Origin: Streptomyces sp. NBC_01707 | GTDB taxonomy: Bacteria; Actinomycetota; Actinomycetes; Streptomycetales; Streptomycetaceae | Length of the DNA stretch: 64,000 bases | Direction: 5' to 3' | Assembly: GCF_041438805.1 (NCBI RefSeq) | Contig: NZ_CP109190.1 | Span: 8,432,001 to 8,496,000 of the forward strand | Shown here: positions 17,739 to 27,097 of the stretch, in pieces | How positions within the stretch are numbered: position 1 is the stretch's first letter | How the letters are laid out: each line of letters opens with the position of its first letter | Position numbers and translations under genes: made by a program | Notes under the pieces: model-generated | Told to the model about the DNA's origin: nothing | The model's input: the letters and a program-made list of their open reading frames with translations, nothing else | The model's database searches: none

Positions 17739-18797
17739 TCAGAGGCGAGGGGCCGCCGTGCTGCTGCGCACCACCAGGTTGGTCGCGAGGTCGACCCGCG
17801 TGGTCGCGGGCTGCTGGCCCCGGCCGAGATCGAGGACCAGCCGGGCCGCGGTCTCGGCCATTTCGATGAGCGGCTGGCGCACCGTGGTGAGCGGCGGCCC
17901 GATCCACCGGGTGAGGGGCAGATCGTCGAAGCCGACGACGCTCAGGTCCTCCGGGATGCGCAGGCCCAGCTCGCGGGCGGCCTCGTAGACGCCGAGTGCC
18001 TGCAGGTCGTTGCCGGCGAAGATGGCGGTGGGCGGCTCGGGCAGCCGCAGGAGTTCCAGTCCCGCGGTGTAGCCGTCCTCGTGCGAGAACTCGCCCTCCC
18101 GGACCAGAGCGGGGTCGAGGGGCAGCCCCGCGGTCTCCATGGCGGCTCGGTAGCCGTCGACCCGGGCTCGGCTGCACATCATCCGGGACGGGCCGCTGAC
18201 GACACCGATCCGCCGGTGTCCGAGGCCGGTCAGATGGCGCGTGGCGGCCAGCCCGCCCTGCCAGTTGGTCGTTCCGACCGACGGCACGTCGTCACCCGGG
18301 TCGCCTGCCGGATCGACCACCGCGAAGGGGATGTTGCGGCTGGTCAGCTGGGCGCGCTGGGCCGCGGTCAGGTCCGAGAGCACCAGGATCACACCCACCG
18401 GCCGACGGGCCAGCACGCCGTCCACCCAGGTCTGGCCCGGGGTCAGCCGGCCGGCGCTCTCGGAGAGCACCAGGCTCAGCCCTTCCTCCCGGGCGACGTT
18501 CTCGACGCCCCGGACGACCTCCATGGCCCAGCTGCTGTCGAGCTCGTGGAAGACCAGATCGATCAGCTGCGACTGTGCCGTGGAACCCCGCCTGCGCCGG
18601 TAGCCGTGGAGTAGCAGCAACTCCTCCACCCTGGTGCGCGTACCGGGTGCGACGTCGGCTCGGCCGTTCAGCACTTTCGAAACTGTCGGTGCCGAGACTC
18701 CAGCCGCGCGAGCGATCTCCGCCAACGTGGCGGTGCTCTGCGACGGCACGTCGGCAGACGCCTTCTCCTGTGGTGACTGGACCTTTGCAGGGCTCAT
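17739..18797 (-). CDS. bxlR: LacI/GalR-family repressor of the xylobiose locus
   Basis: A 352-aa regulator. Residues 24-66 form the LacI helix-turn-helix and hinge ([26 protein letters not shown]), followed by a periplasmic-binding-protein-like effector domain ending in [21 protein letters not shown]. It is transcribed away from bxlE-F-G-A, the arrangement of the xylan-locus repressor BxlR of Streptomyces thermoviolaceus; xylobiose is the expected inducer. ATG 18797 is used. The divergent promoter region has CGAA/TTCG inverted repeats that it may bind. The name rests on locus context plus family membership. Confidence 0.85.
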   Translation of the reverse strand: MSPAKVQSPQEKASADVPSQSTATLAEIARAAGVSAPTVSKVLNGRADVAPGTRTRVEELLLLHGYRRRRGSTAQSQLIDLVFHELDSSWAMEVVRGVENVAREEGLSLVLSESAGRLTPGQTWVDGVLARRPVGVILVLSDLTAAQRAQLTSRNIPFAVVDPAGDPGDDVPSVGTTNWQGGLAATRHLTGLGHRRIGVVSGPSRMMCSRARVDGYRAAMETAGLPLDPALVREGEFSHEDGYTAGLELLRLPEPPTAIFAGNDLQALGVYEAARELGLRIPEDLSVVGFDDLPLTRWIGPPLTTVRQPLIEMAETAARLVLDLGRGQQPATTRVDLATNLVVRSSTAAPRL

Positions 18798-18842
18798 GCG
18801 CGAATCGTAGCTTCATGTCGCTCGGAACGGGGAAGGGGCCAG

Positions 18843-18933
18843 GGTTCGGAAAATCCTTCCGCGAACCTCTTGACGTGCCCGAAACACGACCGTACGGTTC
18901 CGGCAACATTCGAAAGACACCCCGAAACATTCG
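18843..18933 (+). promoter_or_regulatory. bxlE promoter and repressor boxes
   Basis: -35 TTGACG (18870-18875) and -10 TACGGT (18893-18898) are 17 bp apart. Downstream of the expected start lies CGAAACATTCG (18923-18933), and a partial copy with core TTCGAA lies at 18909-18914. Upstream, an interrupted inverted repeat GGTTCG...CGAACC spans 18843-18867. The near-identical CGAAACTTTCG before the xylanase gene supports these as BxlR boxes; I recall CGAA-N-TTCG-like repeats for this repressor. Confidence 0.7.
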
Positions 18934-18947
18934 ACAGAGGTGCGGTC

Positions 18948-20258
18948 ATGCGGTCGGGCATTTTCACTCAGGGCACGCGTACGGCGAGATGGACCGCAGC
19001 GGGTGCGGCCATGGTAATGGCCGGTCTGCTGGCGGGTTGCGGTACGAGCGGGGGCAGCGGTAGCGACGGTGGAACCATCACCGCGTACGTCTACGGCGAT
19101 GACGCGGTCAAGGTTCAGCAGGCCGCGGTCACGAAGTTCAACAAGACCTCGAAGGTCAAGGTCAAGCTGGTGTCGGTGCCCGGCACCGACTACGTGAACA
19201 AGCTCCGCAGCGCGATGGGCTCGCCGAGCGCCCCGGACGTGTTCTTCAACTGGGGCGGCGGCTCGATCAAGCCGTACGTCGACGCGAAGCAGCTGGTCGA
19301 CCTCACGTCGACGGTCAACAGCACCCCTGAGCTCAAGGACGGATTCCTTCCGTCGATCATGACGGCGGGCGGCCTCGACGGGAAGATCTACGGTGTGCCG
19401 ATGCGCGGCATGCAGCCCGTGATGCTCTTCTACAACAAGTCGCTGTTCGCCGAGAACAAGCTCGAGGCCCCCAAGACCTGGGAGGACCTGCAGAACGCCA
19501 TCACCACCTTCAAGGCCAAGGGCATCACGCCCTTCGCTCTCGGCGGCGCCGACAAGTGGCCCGAGCTGATGTGGATGGAGTACCTGCTCGACCGGATCGG
19601 CGGACCCGAGGTCTTCCAGAAGATCCAGAACGGCGACACCTCCGGCTGGGGCGACCCCGCGGTGCTGAAGGCGGCCCAGACCGTCAAGGACCTCGTCGAC
19701 CAGGGTGCCTTCGGCAAGAACTTCAACTCCGTCGACTACGGCAACGGTGGCGCGCCCACGCTCCTCAACAAGGGCAAGGCCGCCATGCACCTCATGGGCT
19801 CGTGGGAGTACTCGACCCAGCTGGGCAAGGCACCGGAGTTCGCCAAGAAGGACCTCGGCTGGACCGCCTTCCCGACCGTGGCCGGCGGCGTCGGCGACGC
19901 GGCGGACGTGGTGGGCAACCCGACCAACTACTGGTCGATCAACGCGCGCACCAAGCACAAGGACGCCGCGATCGCGTTCCTGAAGACGATGGCCTCGCAG
20001 GACTACGCCAAGGCCCTGGTCGACAACGGTGACATCCCCACCACGTCCAACGCGGCCTCGATGCTCAGCACGTCGCCCAACCCGCAGTTCGCCAACGACC
20101 AGTACAGCCTGGTCCAGAAGGCGCCCAGCTTCACGCTCTCGTGGGACCAGGCACTGGAGTCCCGGTACGCCACCCCGCTGCTCACCGAGATCAGCAAGCT
20201 GTTCGCCGGCAAGTCCACCCCGGAGCAGTTCGTCGCAGCGATGAAGGCCGTCAAGTAA
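18948..20258 (+). CDS. bxlE: Xylobiose-type ABC transporter substrate-binding lipoprotein
   Basis: A 436-aa family-1 extracellular solute-binding protein. The signal peptide ends in lipobox LLAGC (Cys31). The mature protein shows the usual [28 protein letters not shown] and [13 protein letters not shown] segments. It captures xylo-oligosaccharides (probably xylobiose) outside the cell and hands them to the permeases that follow at 2-bp and 4-bp spacing. ATG 18948 has AGAGG 7 bp upstream. No ATPase gene is in the operon; in Streptomyces such systems usually share the multitask ATPase MsiK encoded elsewhere. Confidence 0.93.
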   Translation: MRSGIFTQGTRTARWTAAGAAMVMAGLLAGCGTSGGSGSDGGTITAYVYGDDAVKVQQAAVTKFNKTSKVKVKLVSVPGTDYVNKLRSAMGSPSAPDVFFNWGGGSIKPYVDAKQLVDLTSTVNSTPELKDGFLPSIMTAGGLDGKIYGVPMRGMQPVMLFYNKSLFAENKLEAPKTWEDLQNAITTFKAKGITPFALGGADKWPELMWMEYLLDRIGGPEVFQKIQNGDTSGWGDPAVLKAAQTVKDLVDQGAFGKNFNSVDYGNGGAPTLLNKGKAAMHLMGSWEYSTQLGKAPEFAKKDLGWTAFPTVAGGVGDAADVVGNPTNYWSINARTKHKDAAIAFLKTMASQDYAKALVDNGDIPTTSNAASMLSTSPNPQFANDQYSLVQKAPSFTLSWDQALESRYATPLLTEISKLFAGKSTPEQFVAAMKAVK

Positions 20259-20260
20259 GC

Positions 20261-21190
20261 ATGTCCCACCACACTCCGCACGTGAAGACGCGTGGGGGCA
20301 GGAAGACGGCCGTCGGAAACGTCGGCCGTCCTCCGGTCAGCTGGGCACTGCCCGGCATCCTCTTCTTCGCCGTCTTCGCGATCGTCCCGCTGGCGATCGC
20401 CGTCTACCTCTCCTTCTGCCAGTGGGACGGGCTGAACTCCCCGACCCCGACGGGCCTGGACAACTGGACCCGGCTGTTCAAGGACCCGGAATTCCGCCAG
20501 GCCGCCTGGCTGAGCCTTCTGCTGACCACCATCAGCTGGGCCTTCCAGACCCCTGTGGCACTGCTCCTCGGTGTCTGGGCGGCGGGCCGGCAGCGCAGCA
20601 GAGCCGTGCTCTCCGCGGTCTTCTTCATCCCGCTGCTGCTGTCGACCACCGCCATCGCCATGCTCTTCCACGCCCTGCTGGACCCCAACTTCGGCGTGAT
20701 CACGGAGATCGGGCCCTGGCTCGGGATCGACCCGAACATCATGGGGTCCTCCACCGGCGCCCTGCTCACCGTGGCGTTCGTCGGCGGCTGGCAGTTCATG
20801 CCGTTCCACACCCTGATCTACCAGGGCGGCGCCCGGCAGATACCCGAGGTGCTGTACCAGGCGGCCGAGATGGATGGCGCCGGCATGTTCCGGCAGTTCT
20901 TCCACATCACTCTGCCGCAGCTGCGGCACACCATCACGACTTCGTCGGTTCTGATGATCGTCGGCTCGCTGACGTACTTCGACACCGTGCTGATCATGAC
21001 CAAGGGCGGTCCCGGCACGGACACCACGGTCCTGCCGTACCTCATGTACCGGACCGGTTTCCAGACCTATGACCTCGGCTATGCCGCGGCGATCGCCACG
21101 GCCCTGGTCGTGGTGGCCACCGCCCTGTCGCTGATCCTGGTCCGCTTCAGCGGCTTCGGGAACATGCGGTCCACCCGGGAAGGTATGTGA
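20261..21190 (+). CDS. bxlF: Sugar ABC transporter permease, MalF type
   Basis: A 309-aa membrane protein with about six helices and the inner-membrane EAA loop (YQAAEMDGAGMFRQFFHITLPQLRH) that docks the ATPase. It pairs with the next permease to form the transmembrane pore for the BxlE ligand. Its start is 2 bp after the binding-protein stop, so translation is coupled. Confidence 0.93.
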   Translation: MSHHTPHVKTRGGRKTAVGNVGRPPVSWALPGILFFAVFAIVPLAIAVYLSFCQWDGLNSPTPTGLDNWTRLFKDPEFRQAAWLSLLLTTISWAFQTPVALLLGVWAAGRQRSRAVLSAVFFIPLLLSTTAIAMLFHALLDPNFGVITEIGPWLGIDPNIMGSSTGALLTVAFVGGWQFMPFHTLIYQGGARQIPEVLYQAAEMDGAGMFRQFFHITLPQLRHTITTSSVLMIVGSLTYFDTVLIMTKGGPGTDTTVLPYLMYRTGFQTYDLGYAAAIATALVVVATALSLILVRFSGFGNMRSTREGM

Positions 21191-21194
21191 CGAG

Positions 21195-22088
21195 ATGTCA
21201 ATCGACACCCGCCCCGAGGCGCCCGCCGTGTCGCCCGCGATCCGACGCCGTGGGGCCGCCGCCCGCCGCCGCAAGAGCTGGGGCAACCCACTGGCCGGTC
21301 TGGGCTCGCTGGTCTGGCTCGTCATCGTGGTCGTACCGCTCTACACGCTGATCTCCTCGTCGCTGATGCACCAGGACGAGGCGCTCAACGGGGACCCGCT
21401 GGCCTTCCCCACCCACCCGACGCTCGACAACTACAGCACCGTGCTGGACAGCGGCTTCTCCACGATGCTCGCCAACACGGCGATCGTCGCCGCGTCCACC
21501 GTGGTCATCGTGCTGCTGCTCGCGGTGCCCGTCGCCTACGTGGCGGTGCGCACCCGCAGTCGGCTCTCCTCGCTCGCCTTCCGGACCTTCCTGCTCGGCG
21601 TGGCGATCCCGGCGCAGGCGGTGATCGTGCCGCTGTATCTGCTCATCGGCAAGATGGGGCTCTACGACACCCTGCCCGCGATCATCCTGCCGACCGCCGC
21701 TTTCGCGATGCCGGTGGCGGTACTGGTGCTCAGCGGCACCATGCGCGATGTCTCCGAGGAGATGTACGAGGCGATGGCGCTCGACGGCGCCTCGCCCCTG
21801 CGAATGCTGTGGCAGCTGGCGATCCCCATGTCCAAGGCCGGCATCAGCACGGTGGCGATCTACACGGCGCTCCAGGCGTGGAACGGCTTCCTCTTCCCGC
21901 TGATCCTGACGCAGTCCGAGGAGAACCGGGTGCTGACCCTCGGTCTCTTCAACTTCATGACCCAGTTCGGAGTCAACATCCCCGCCGTTCTGGCCGCGAT
22001 CGTCCTCTCCGTCGTACCCATCTTCGCCGTCTACCTCGTGGCACGGAAGGCGCTGATCAACGGACTGATGGGGGTGGGCGGCAAGTAA
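21195..22088 (+). CDS. bxlG: Sugar ABC transporter permease, MalG type
   Basis: A 297-aa protein with six helices. The EAA loop reads YEAMALDGASPLRMLWQLAIPMSK, and the C-terminus (VARKALINGLMGVGGK) is typical of MalG-like partners. It lies 4 bp after bxlF and completes the membrane part of the importer. The N-terminal 30 residues are Arg-rich and cytoplasmic. Confidence 0.93.
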   Translation: MSIDTRPEAPAVSPAIRRRGAAARRRKSWGNPLAGLGSLVWLVIVVVPLYTLISSSLMHQDEALNGDPLAFPTHPTLDNYSTVLDSGFSTMLANTAIVAASTVVIVLLLAVPVAYVAVRTRSRLSSLAFRTFLLGVAIPAQAVIVPLYLLIGKMGLYDTLPAIILPTAAFAMPVAVLVLSGTMRDVSEEMYEAMALDGASPLRMLWQLAIPMSKAGISTVAIYTALQAWNGFLFPLILTQSEENRVLTLGLFNFMTQFGVNIPAVLAAIVLSVVPIFAVYLVARKALINGLMGVGGK

Positions 22089-22139
22089 CACACCCACGCC
22101 GCCCCGCACCACCCACTCATGAGAGGAACCCCTGCCGCC

Positions 22140-24530
22140 ATGGCAATCCCACCTGCCCAGCATGTCCACCAGGCCTCCCGGCCCACCGCCGTCGACGGCC
22201 CGTGGCGCGACCCTTCACTCACCCCCGAGACACGGGTGGCCGACCTCGTCGCCCGGATGACGCTGGAGGAGAAGGCCGCGCAGCTGTACGGAGTATGGGT
22301 GGGCGCCGACGTGGACGGTGACGGGGTCGCACCGCACCAGAACGACATGGTCGACCCGGTCGACCTGGACGAGCTCACCACCCGCGGCCTGGGTCAGCTG
22401 ACCAGGCCGTTCGGCACCGCGCCGGTCGACCCCGGCGTCGGCGCAGTCTCCCTGGCCCGCGCCCAGGAGCGGATCGTGGAGGCCGGCCGGTTCGGTGTCC
22501 CGGCGCTCGCCCACGAGGAGTGCCTCGCGGGCTTCACCGCCTGGGGCGCCACCGCCTATCCCGTCCCGCTGTCCTGGGGAGCCGCCTGGAACCCGGAGCT
22601 GGTCACCGAGATGGCCCACCGCATCGGCCGCGACATGCGGTCGGTGGGCATCCACCAGGGGCTGGCACCCGTTCTCGACGTGGTGCGTGACCTGCGCTGG
22701 GGCCGGGTGGAGGAGACCATCGGCGAGGACCCTTACCTGGTCGCCACCATCGGCACCGCGTACGTCCGCGGCCTGGAATCAGCCGGGATCGTCGCCACCC
22801 TCAAGCACTTCGCCGGATACGCCGCCTCGGCGGGCGCCCGTAACCTCTCTCCGGTCCGGGCCGGTGCGCGCGAGATGGCCGACGTCATCCTCCCGCCCTT
22901 CGAGATGGCACTGCGGGAAGGCGGCGCCCGCTCGGTGATGCACTCGTACGCCGAGATCGACGGTGTTCCCGCGGCGGCCGACCCGGCGCTGCTCACCGAA
23001 CTGCTCAGGGACACCTGGGGGTTCGACGGCACCGTCGTCGCCGACTACTTCGGCATCGGCTTCCTGGAGACACTGCACAAGGTCGCCGCGGACCGCGGCG
23101 ACGCCGCCCGCCTCGCGTTGAGCGCGGGGGTCGACGTGGAACTGCCCACCGTCCGCAGTTACGGCGATGCGCTCGTCGCCGCCGTACGGGACGGCTCCGT
23201 GGCCGAGGAGCTGGTCGACCGGGCGCTGAACCGGGTCCTGCTGCAGAAGTGCGAACTCGGACTGCTCGACCCGGAATGGTCGCCGCTGCCGGCCGCGCTG
23301 ATTGGGGCCGACCCCGAGCAGGCGCGTGCCACGGTGGACCTCGACCCGCCGGAGAACCGGGCACTCGCCCGGCAGCTGGCCGAGCAGGCAGTCGTGCTGC
23401 TCGCCAACTCCGGCGGTGCGCTGCCGCTGCGCGGCGACGGCCGGATCGCGGTCGTCGGGCCGCGCGCCGACGACGCGCTGGCCATGCTCGGCTGCTACTC
23501 CTTCCCCAGCCACGTCGGGGTCTCGCACCCCGAGGTGCCGATGGGGATCGACATTCCGACCGTGCTCGAAGCGCTGCGGGGGGAGTTCCCCGGGGCGGAC
23601 ATCGGCTCGGCGGCCGGCTGCGACGTGGACGGCACGGACACCTCCGGCATCGAGGCGGCGGCCGAACTCGCCCGCCACAGCGATGTGTGCATCGCCGTGC
23701 TCGGCGACCGGGCCGGGCTGTTCGGCCGCGGCACCTCCGGTGAGGGCTGCGACGCCGCCGACCTCGCCCTGCCCGGTGTCCAGGGCGAACTGCTCGACGC
23801 GCTGCTGGCCACCGGAACCCCGGTGATCCTGGTGCTGCTGACGGGCCGTCCGTATGCGCTGGGCCGCTGGGCGGACCGGACGGCCGCGACCGTGCAGGCG
23901 TTCTTCCCCGGCGAGGAGGGCGGTCCGGCACTGGCCGGTGTGCTCTCCGGCCGCGTGAACCCCTCGGGCCGGCTGCCGGTCGGTGTCCCGCACGGCCCGG
24001 GCGGCCAGCCGTGGACGTATCTGCAACCGCCGCTGGGGCTGGCGAGCGGGGTCAGCAACCTGGACCCGACGCCGCTCCACCCCTTCGGACACGGTCTGTC
24101 GTACACCTCGTTCGAGTGGGAGGCCGGCGCCGCTGCCCCGGCCGAGCTCCCCACCGACGGTTCCACCGACATCGAACTCACCGTTCGCAACAGCGGGGAC
24201 CGTGACGGCGCCGAGGTGGTGCAGCTCTACGTGCACGACCCGGTCGCCCAGACCACCCGCCCGGAGTCGCGGCTGATCGGGTACGCCCGGGTGCAGCTCG
24301 CCGCCGGGCAGGCCCGACGCGTGCGGTTCCACTTCCATGCCGATCTGGTGTCCTTCACCGGTATCGGCGGCCGACGGATCGTCGAACCCGGCGATCTCGA
24401 ACTGCGGCTCGCGACATCCAGCGCGGCCGACGACGTCAAGCAGACCGTGAAGCTGCGGCTCACCGGTCCCGAGCGCACGGTCGATCACCGGCGCCGACTC
24501 GTCTGCGACACGTCGATCGAACTGATCTGA
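22140..24530 (+). CDS. bxlA: GH3 beta-xylosidase, intracellular
   Basis: A 796-aa enzyme without a signal peptide, so it acts on imported xylobiose and oligomers to give xylose. The N-terminal TIM barrel carries the KHFAGYAASAG segment and the nucleophile Asp in GTVVADYFGIGF. It is followed by the alpha/beta sandwich (CIAVLGDRAGLFGRGTSGEG) and a C-terminal fibronectin-III-like domain (about residues 660-785). ATG 22140 is chosen because AGAGGA stands about 12 nt upstream; ATG 22119 has no ribosome site. It is the last gene of the bxl operon, followed by a hairpin. Confidence 0.9.
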   Translation: MAIPPAQHVHQASRPTAVDGPWRDPSLTPETRVADLVARMTLEEKAAQLYGVWVGADVDGDGVAPHQNDMVDPVDLDELTTRGLGQLTRPFGTAPVDPGVGAVSLARAQERIVEAGRFGVPALAHEECLAGFTAWGATAYPVPLSWGAAWNPELVTEMAHRIGRDMRSVGIHQGLAPVLDVVRDLRWGRVEETIGEDPYLVATIGTAYVRGLESAGIVATLKHFAGYAASAGARNLSPVRAGAREMADVILPPFEMALREGGARSVMHSYAEIDGVPAAADPALLTELLRDTWGFDGTVVADYFGIGFLETLHKVAADRGDAARLALSAGVDVELPTVRSYGDALVAAVRDGSVAEELVDRALNRVLLQKCELGLLDPEWSPLPAALIGADPEQARATVDLDPPENRALARQLAEQAVVLLANSGGALPLRGDGRIAVVGPRADDALAMLGCYSFPSHVGVSHPEVPMGIDIPTVLEALRGEFPGADIGSAAGCDVDGTDTSGIEAAAELARHSDVCIAVLGDRAGLFGRGTSGEGCDAADLALPGVQGELLDALLATGTPVILVLLTGRPYALGRWADRTAATVQAFFPGEEGGPALAGVLSGRVNPSGRLPVGVPHGPGGQPWTYLQPPLGLASGVSNLDPTPLHPFGHGLSYTSFEWEAGAAAPAELPTDGSTDIELTVRNSGDRDGAEVVQLYVHDPVAQTTRPESRLIGYARVQLAAGQARRVRFHFHADLVSFTGIGGRRIVEPGDLELRLATSSAADDVKQTVKLRLTGPERTVDHRRRLVCDTSIELI

Positions 24531-24559
24531 ATCCGCCCCCCACTTGAGGGGCGCCCGGG

Positions 24560-24584
24560 CCTCCCCGCTCCAGCTGCGGGGAGG
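24560..24584 (+). terminator. Hairpin after bxlA
   Basis: CCTCCCCGC pairs perfectly with GCGGGGAGG across a 7-nt loop, 29 bp after the bxlA stop and just before the xylanase operator. It separates the bxl operon from the xylanase unit. Confidence 0.7.
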
Positions 24585-24588
24585 TTCC

Positions 24589-24599
24589 CGAAACTTTCG
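24589..24599 (+). promoter_or_regulatory. BxlR-type operator before the xylanase gene
   Basis: CGAAACTTTCG is a CGAAA-N-TTTCG inverted repeat. It differs at one position from the box at 18923-18933 upstream of bxlE. It lies 30 bp before the xylanase start, within the probable promoter or leader, and ties the xylanase unit to the same repressor. Confidence 0.65.
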
Positions 24600-24629
24600 A
24601 CTCGGTACATTCCATCGAAGGGACATGTC

Positions 24630-25730
24630 ATGCACAAGGCAACTCGGGCTGCCGTCGTCGGCACCGCCGCCGCGGCCCTGCTGGTTTCCACGTTCACCGT
24701 CGCCGCCAGTGCCACCGCGGAGAACGCATCCCACCACACCAAGCCGAAGAACGACGCCGCGGCCAAGACCCTCGGCGCCCTGGGCAAGCGCGCCGACCTG
24801 CGGATCGGCACGGCGGTCGACATGTCGGCGCTCGCCTCCGACGCGCCCTACCGGGCCAAGGCCGCAGGGGAGTTCTCCTCCGTCACCCCGGAGAACGTCA
24901 TGAAGTGGGAGTCCGTCGAGCCGCAGCGCGGCACGTACAACTGGGCTCCCGCCGACGAGTTGGTGGACTTCGCCAAGGAGAACGGTCAGCTGGTCCGCGG
25001 TCACACGCTCGTCTGGCACAGCCAGCTGCCCGCCTGGCTGAACAACGGCGACTTCACGGCCGACGAGCTGCGGCAGATCCTGCACAAGCACATCACCGAC
25101 GAGGTGACCCACTTCAAGGGCAAGATCTGGCAGTGGGACGTCGTCAACGAGGCCTTCAACGACGACGGCACCATGCGCGACAGCATCTGGCTGCAGAAGC
25201 TCGGCCCCGGCTACATCGCCGACGCCTTCCGCTGGGCGCACCAGGCCGACCCCAAGGCGACGCTCTTCATCAACGACTACAACATCGAGGGCGTCAACGC
25301 GAAGAGCACCGCCCTCTACAACCTCGTCGTACAGCTCCGCAAGGAGCACGTGCCGGTTGACGGCGTCGGCATCCAGGGACACCTGGACGTCCAGTACAGC
25401 GCCCCGCACGACATCGCCACCAACATGAAGCGCTTCGACGACCTCGGTCTGGAGACCGCGATCACCGAGGCCGACGTCCGCATCCCGATGCCCGCCGACA
25501 ACACCGAGTTGGAGGCGCAGGCGGAGGCCTACGACGTACTGCTGCGGGGCTGCCTGCTGACCGAGCACTGCACCGACTTCACGGTGTGGGGCTTCACCGA
25601 CAAGTACTCCTGGGTTCCCGGCGTCTTCACGGGCGAGGGCGCGGCGAACATCCTCGACGAGAACTACAAGGCCAAGGCCGCGTACAACGCGATGAGCCAG
25701 GACCTGACGCTGGCCGCAGGCAGGGACTGA
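24630..25730 (+). CDS. Secreted GH10 endo-1,4-beta-xylanase
   Basis: A 366-aa protein with a Sec-type signal peptide (cleavage near ASA-TAE, residues 27-30). The single GH10 barrel has acid/base Glu174 in WDVVNEAF and nucleophile Glu280 in AITEADVRI. The substrate-binding WHSQLPAWL and GIQGHL strands are also present. There is no carbohydrate-binding module, so it suits soluble or side-chain-bearing xylan. It releases xylobiose and aldouronic oligomers, matching the bxl importer on one side and the GH115 enzyme on the other. ATG 24630 follows GAAGGGAC. It heads a five-gene unit with short gaps. Confidence 0.95.
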   Translation: MHKATRAAVVGTAAAALLVSTFTVAASATAENASHHTKPKNDAAAKTLGALGKRADLRIGTAVDMSALASDAPYRAKAAGEFSSVTPENVMKWESVEPQRGTYNWAPADELVDFAKENGQLVRGHTLVWHSQLPAWLNNGDFTADELRQILHKHITDEVTHFKGKIWQWDVVNEAFNDDGTMRDSIWLQKLGPGYIADAFRWAHQADPKATLFINDYNIEGVNAKSTALYNLVVQLRKEHVPVDGVGIQGHLDVQYSAPHDIATNMKRFDDLGLETAITEADVRIPMPADNTELEAQAEAYDVLLRGCLLTEHCTDFTVWGFTDKYSWVPGVFTGEGAANILDENYKAKAAYNAMSQDLTLAAGRD

Positions 25731-25767
25731 CAGCGCACATGATCGACAGCACGGTGGAGGCGGCGCT

Positions 25768-27036
25768 GTGACGGCCGGCCTCCGGATCCATGCAGTGAGG
25801 ATCACCCCGGTCGCCTTTCGTGACCCGGCGCTGCTCAACGCGGTCGGCGTGCACGAACCGTACGCCCTGCGTGCGATCGTCGAGGTGGACACCGGAGAAG
25901 GCCTCGTCGGCCTCGGCGAGACCTATGCCGACGAAGGCCATCTGCGCCGGCTGCGGGCGGCTGCGGACGCCCTCATCGGCATGGGCGTGTACGCGCTCGG
26001 TGCCATGCACCGCAGGGTCGCCGAAGTCCTGTCCTCGGACAACGGAGTCGGCGGCTCGGGACTCACCGGGATGATCACCACCAGCAGCGCCGTGGACCGG
26101 GTGTTCTCCCCGTTCGAAGTGGCCTGCCTGGACCTCCAGGGCAAGGCTGCCGGTCGCCCGGTCAGTGACCTGCTCGGCGGAGCGGTACGCGAATCCGTGC
26201 CGTTCAGCGCGTACCTCTTCTACAAGTGGGCCGCGCACCCGGGACAGGAGCCGGACGACTGGGGTGCGGCACTGGATCCGGAGGCCCTCGTCGCCCAGGC
26301 GCGCCGGATGATCTCCGAGTACGGCTTCACCGCGATCAAGCTCAAGGGCGGTGTCCGGCCGCCCGCGGAGGAGGTCGAGGCGGTCCTCGCACTGCGCGAG
26401 GCCTTCCCCGACGTGCCGCTGCGGCTCGATCCCAACGCCGCCTGGAGCGTGGGGACCTCGGTCGAGGTGGCCCGCCGACTCGAGGGTGTCCTCGAGTACC
26501 TGGAGGACCCGACTCCCGAGCTGGACGGCATGGCGCAGGTGGCCAGGCGGACACCGATCCCGCTGGCCACCAACATGTGTGTCGTCGCGTTCGACCACCT
26601 GGCTCCCGCGGTCGAGCAGCGGGCGGTCCAGGTGGTGCTCTCCGACCACCACTACTGGGGTGGTCTGCACCGCTCCAAGCTGCTCTCCGGTATCTGCGAC
26701 AACTTCGCCATGGGGCTGTCCATGCACTCCAACTCGCATCTGGGGATCAGTCTGGCCGCGATGACCCATCTCGCGGCCGCCACGCCGAACCTCACCTACG
26801 CCTGTGACACCCACTGGCCGTGGAAGACCGAAGAAGTCGTGGAACCGGGCGCGCTGACGTTCACCGACGGAGCCGTGCGGGTTCCGCGGGGGCCGGGGCT
26901 CGGCGTCGAACTCGACCGCGACGCGCTCGCCCGGCTGCACGAGCAGTACCTCGACTGCGGTCTGCGCAACCGGGACGACACCGGTTACATGCAGCGCATC
27001 GACCCTCACTACGAGAAGAAGACTCCGCGCTGGTGA
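25768..27036 (+). CDS. Glucarate-dehydratase-like enolase-superfamily enzyme
   Basis: A 422-aa enzyme of the GlucD subgroup. The catalytic K-x-K is Lys191/Lys193 in AIKLKGG. Probable metal ligands are Asp221 (LDPNAAW), Glu246 (YLEDP) and Asn269 (ATNM). Asp293 (LSDHHYW) and His320 (MHSNSH) correspond to the Asp-His dyad. These match E. coli GlucD with near-identical spacing. The reaction expected is dehydration of an aldarate such as D-glucarate, but the change of DPHFW to DHHYW and a shorter loop after Asp221 leave room for a different acid-sugar substrate. GTG 25768 has GGAGG 7 bp upstream and lies 37 bp after the xylanase. Confidence 0.85.
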   Translation: MTAGLRIHAVRITPVAFRDPALLNAVGVHEPYALRAIVEVDTGEGLVGLGETYADEGHLRRLRAAADALIGMGVYALGAMHRRVAEVLSSDNGVGGSGLTGMITTSSAVDRVFSPFEVACLDLQGKAAGRPVSDLLGGAVRESVPFSAYLFYKWAAHPGQEPDDWGAALDPEALVAQARRMISEYGFTAIKLKGGVRPPAEEVEAVLALREAFPDVPLRLDPNAAWSVGTSVEVARRLEGVLEYLEDPTPELDGMAQVARRTPIPLATNMCVVAFDHLAPAVEQRAVQVVLSDHHYWGGLHRSKLLSGICDNFAMGLSMHSNSHLGISLAAMTHLAAATPNLTYACDTHWPWKTEEVVEPGALTFTDGAVRVPRGPGLGVELDRDALARLHEQYLDCGLRNRDDTGYMQRIDPHYEKKTPRW

Positions 27037-27097
27037 GCGACGGCGGCTCACGGCCGCCGCGGTACCTCCGCGCATCACAGCATTGCAAGGAGCATTC

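Noticed and set aside
22779..25892. Open frame of over 1000 codons on the minus strand across bxlA and the xylanase gene
   Set aside because: It spans two well-supported genes and their intergenic terminator and operator, and its translation is low-information antisense sequence.
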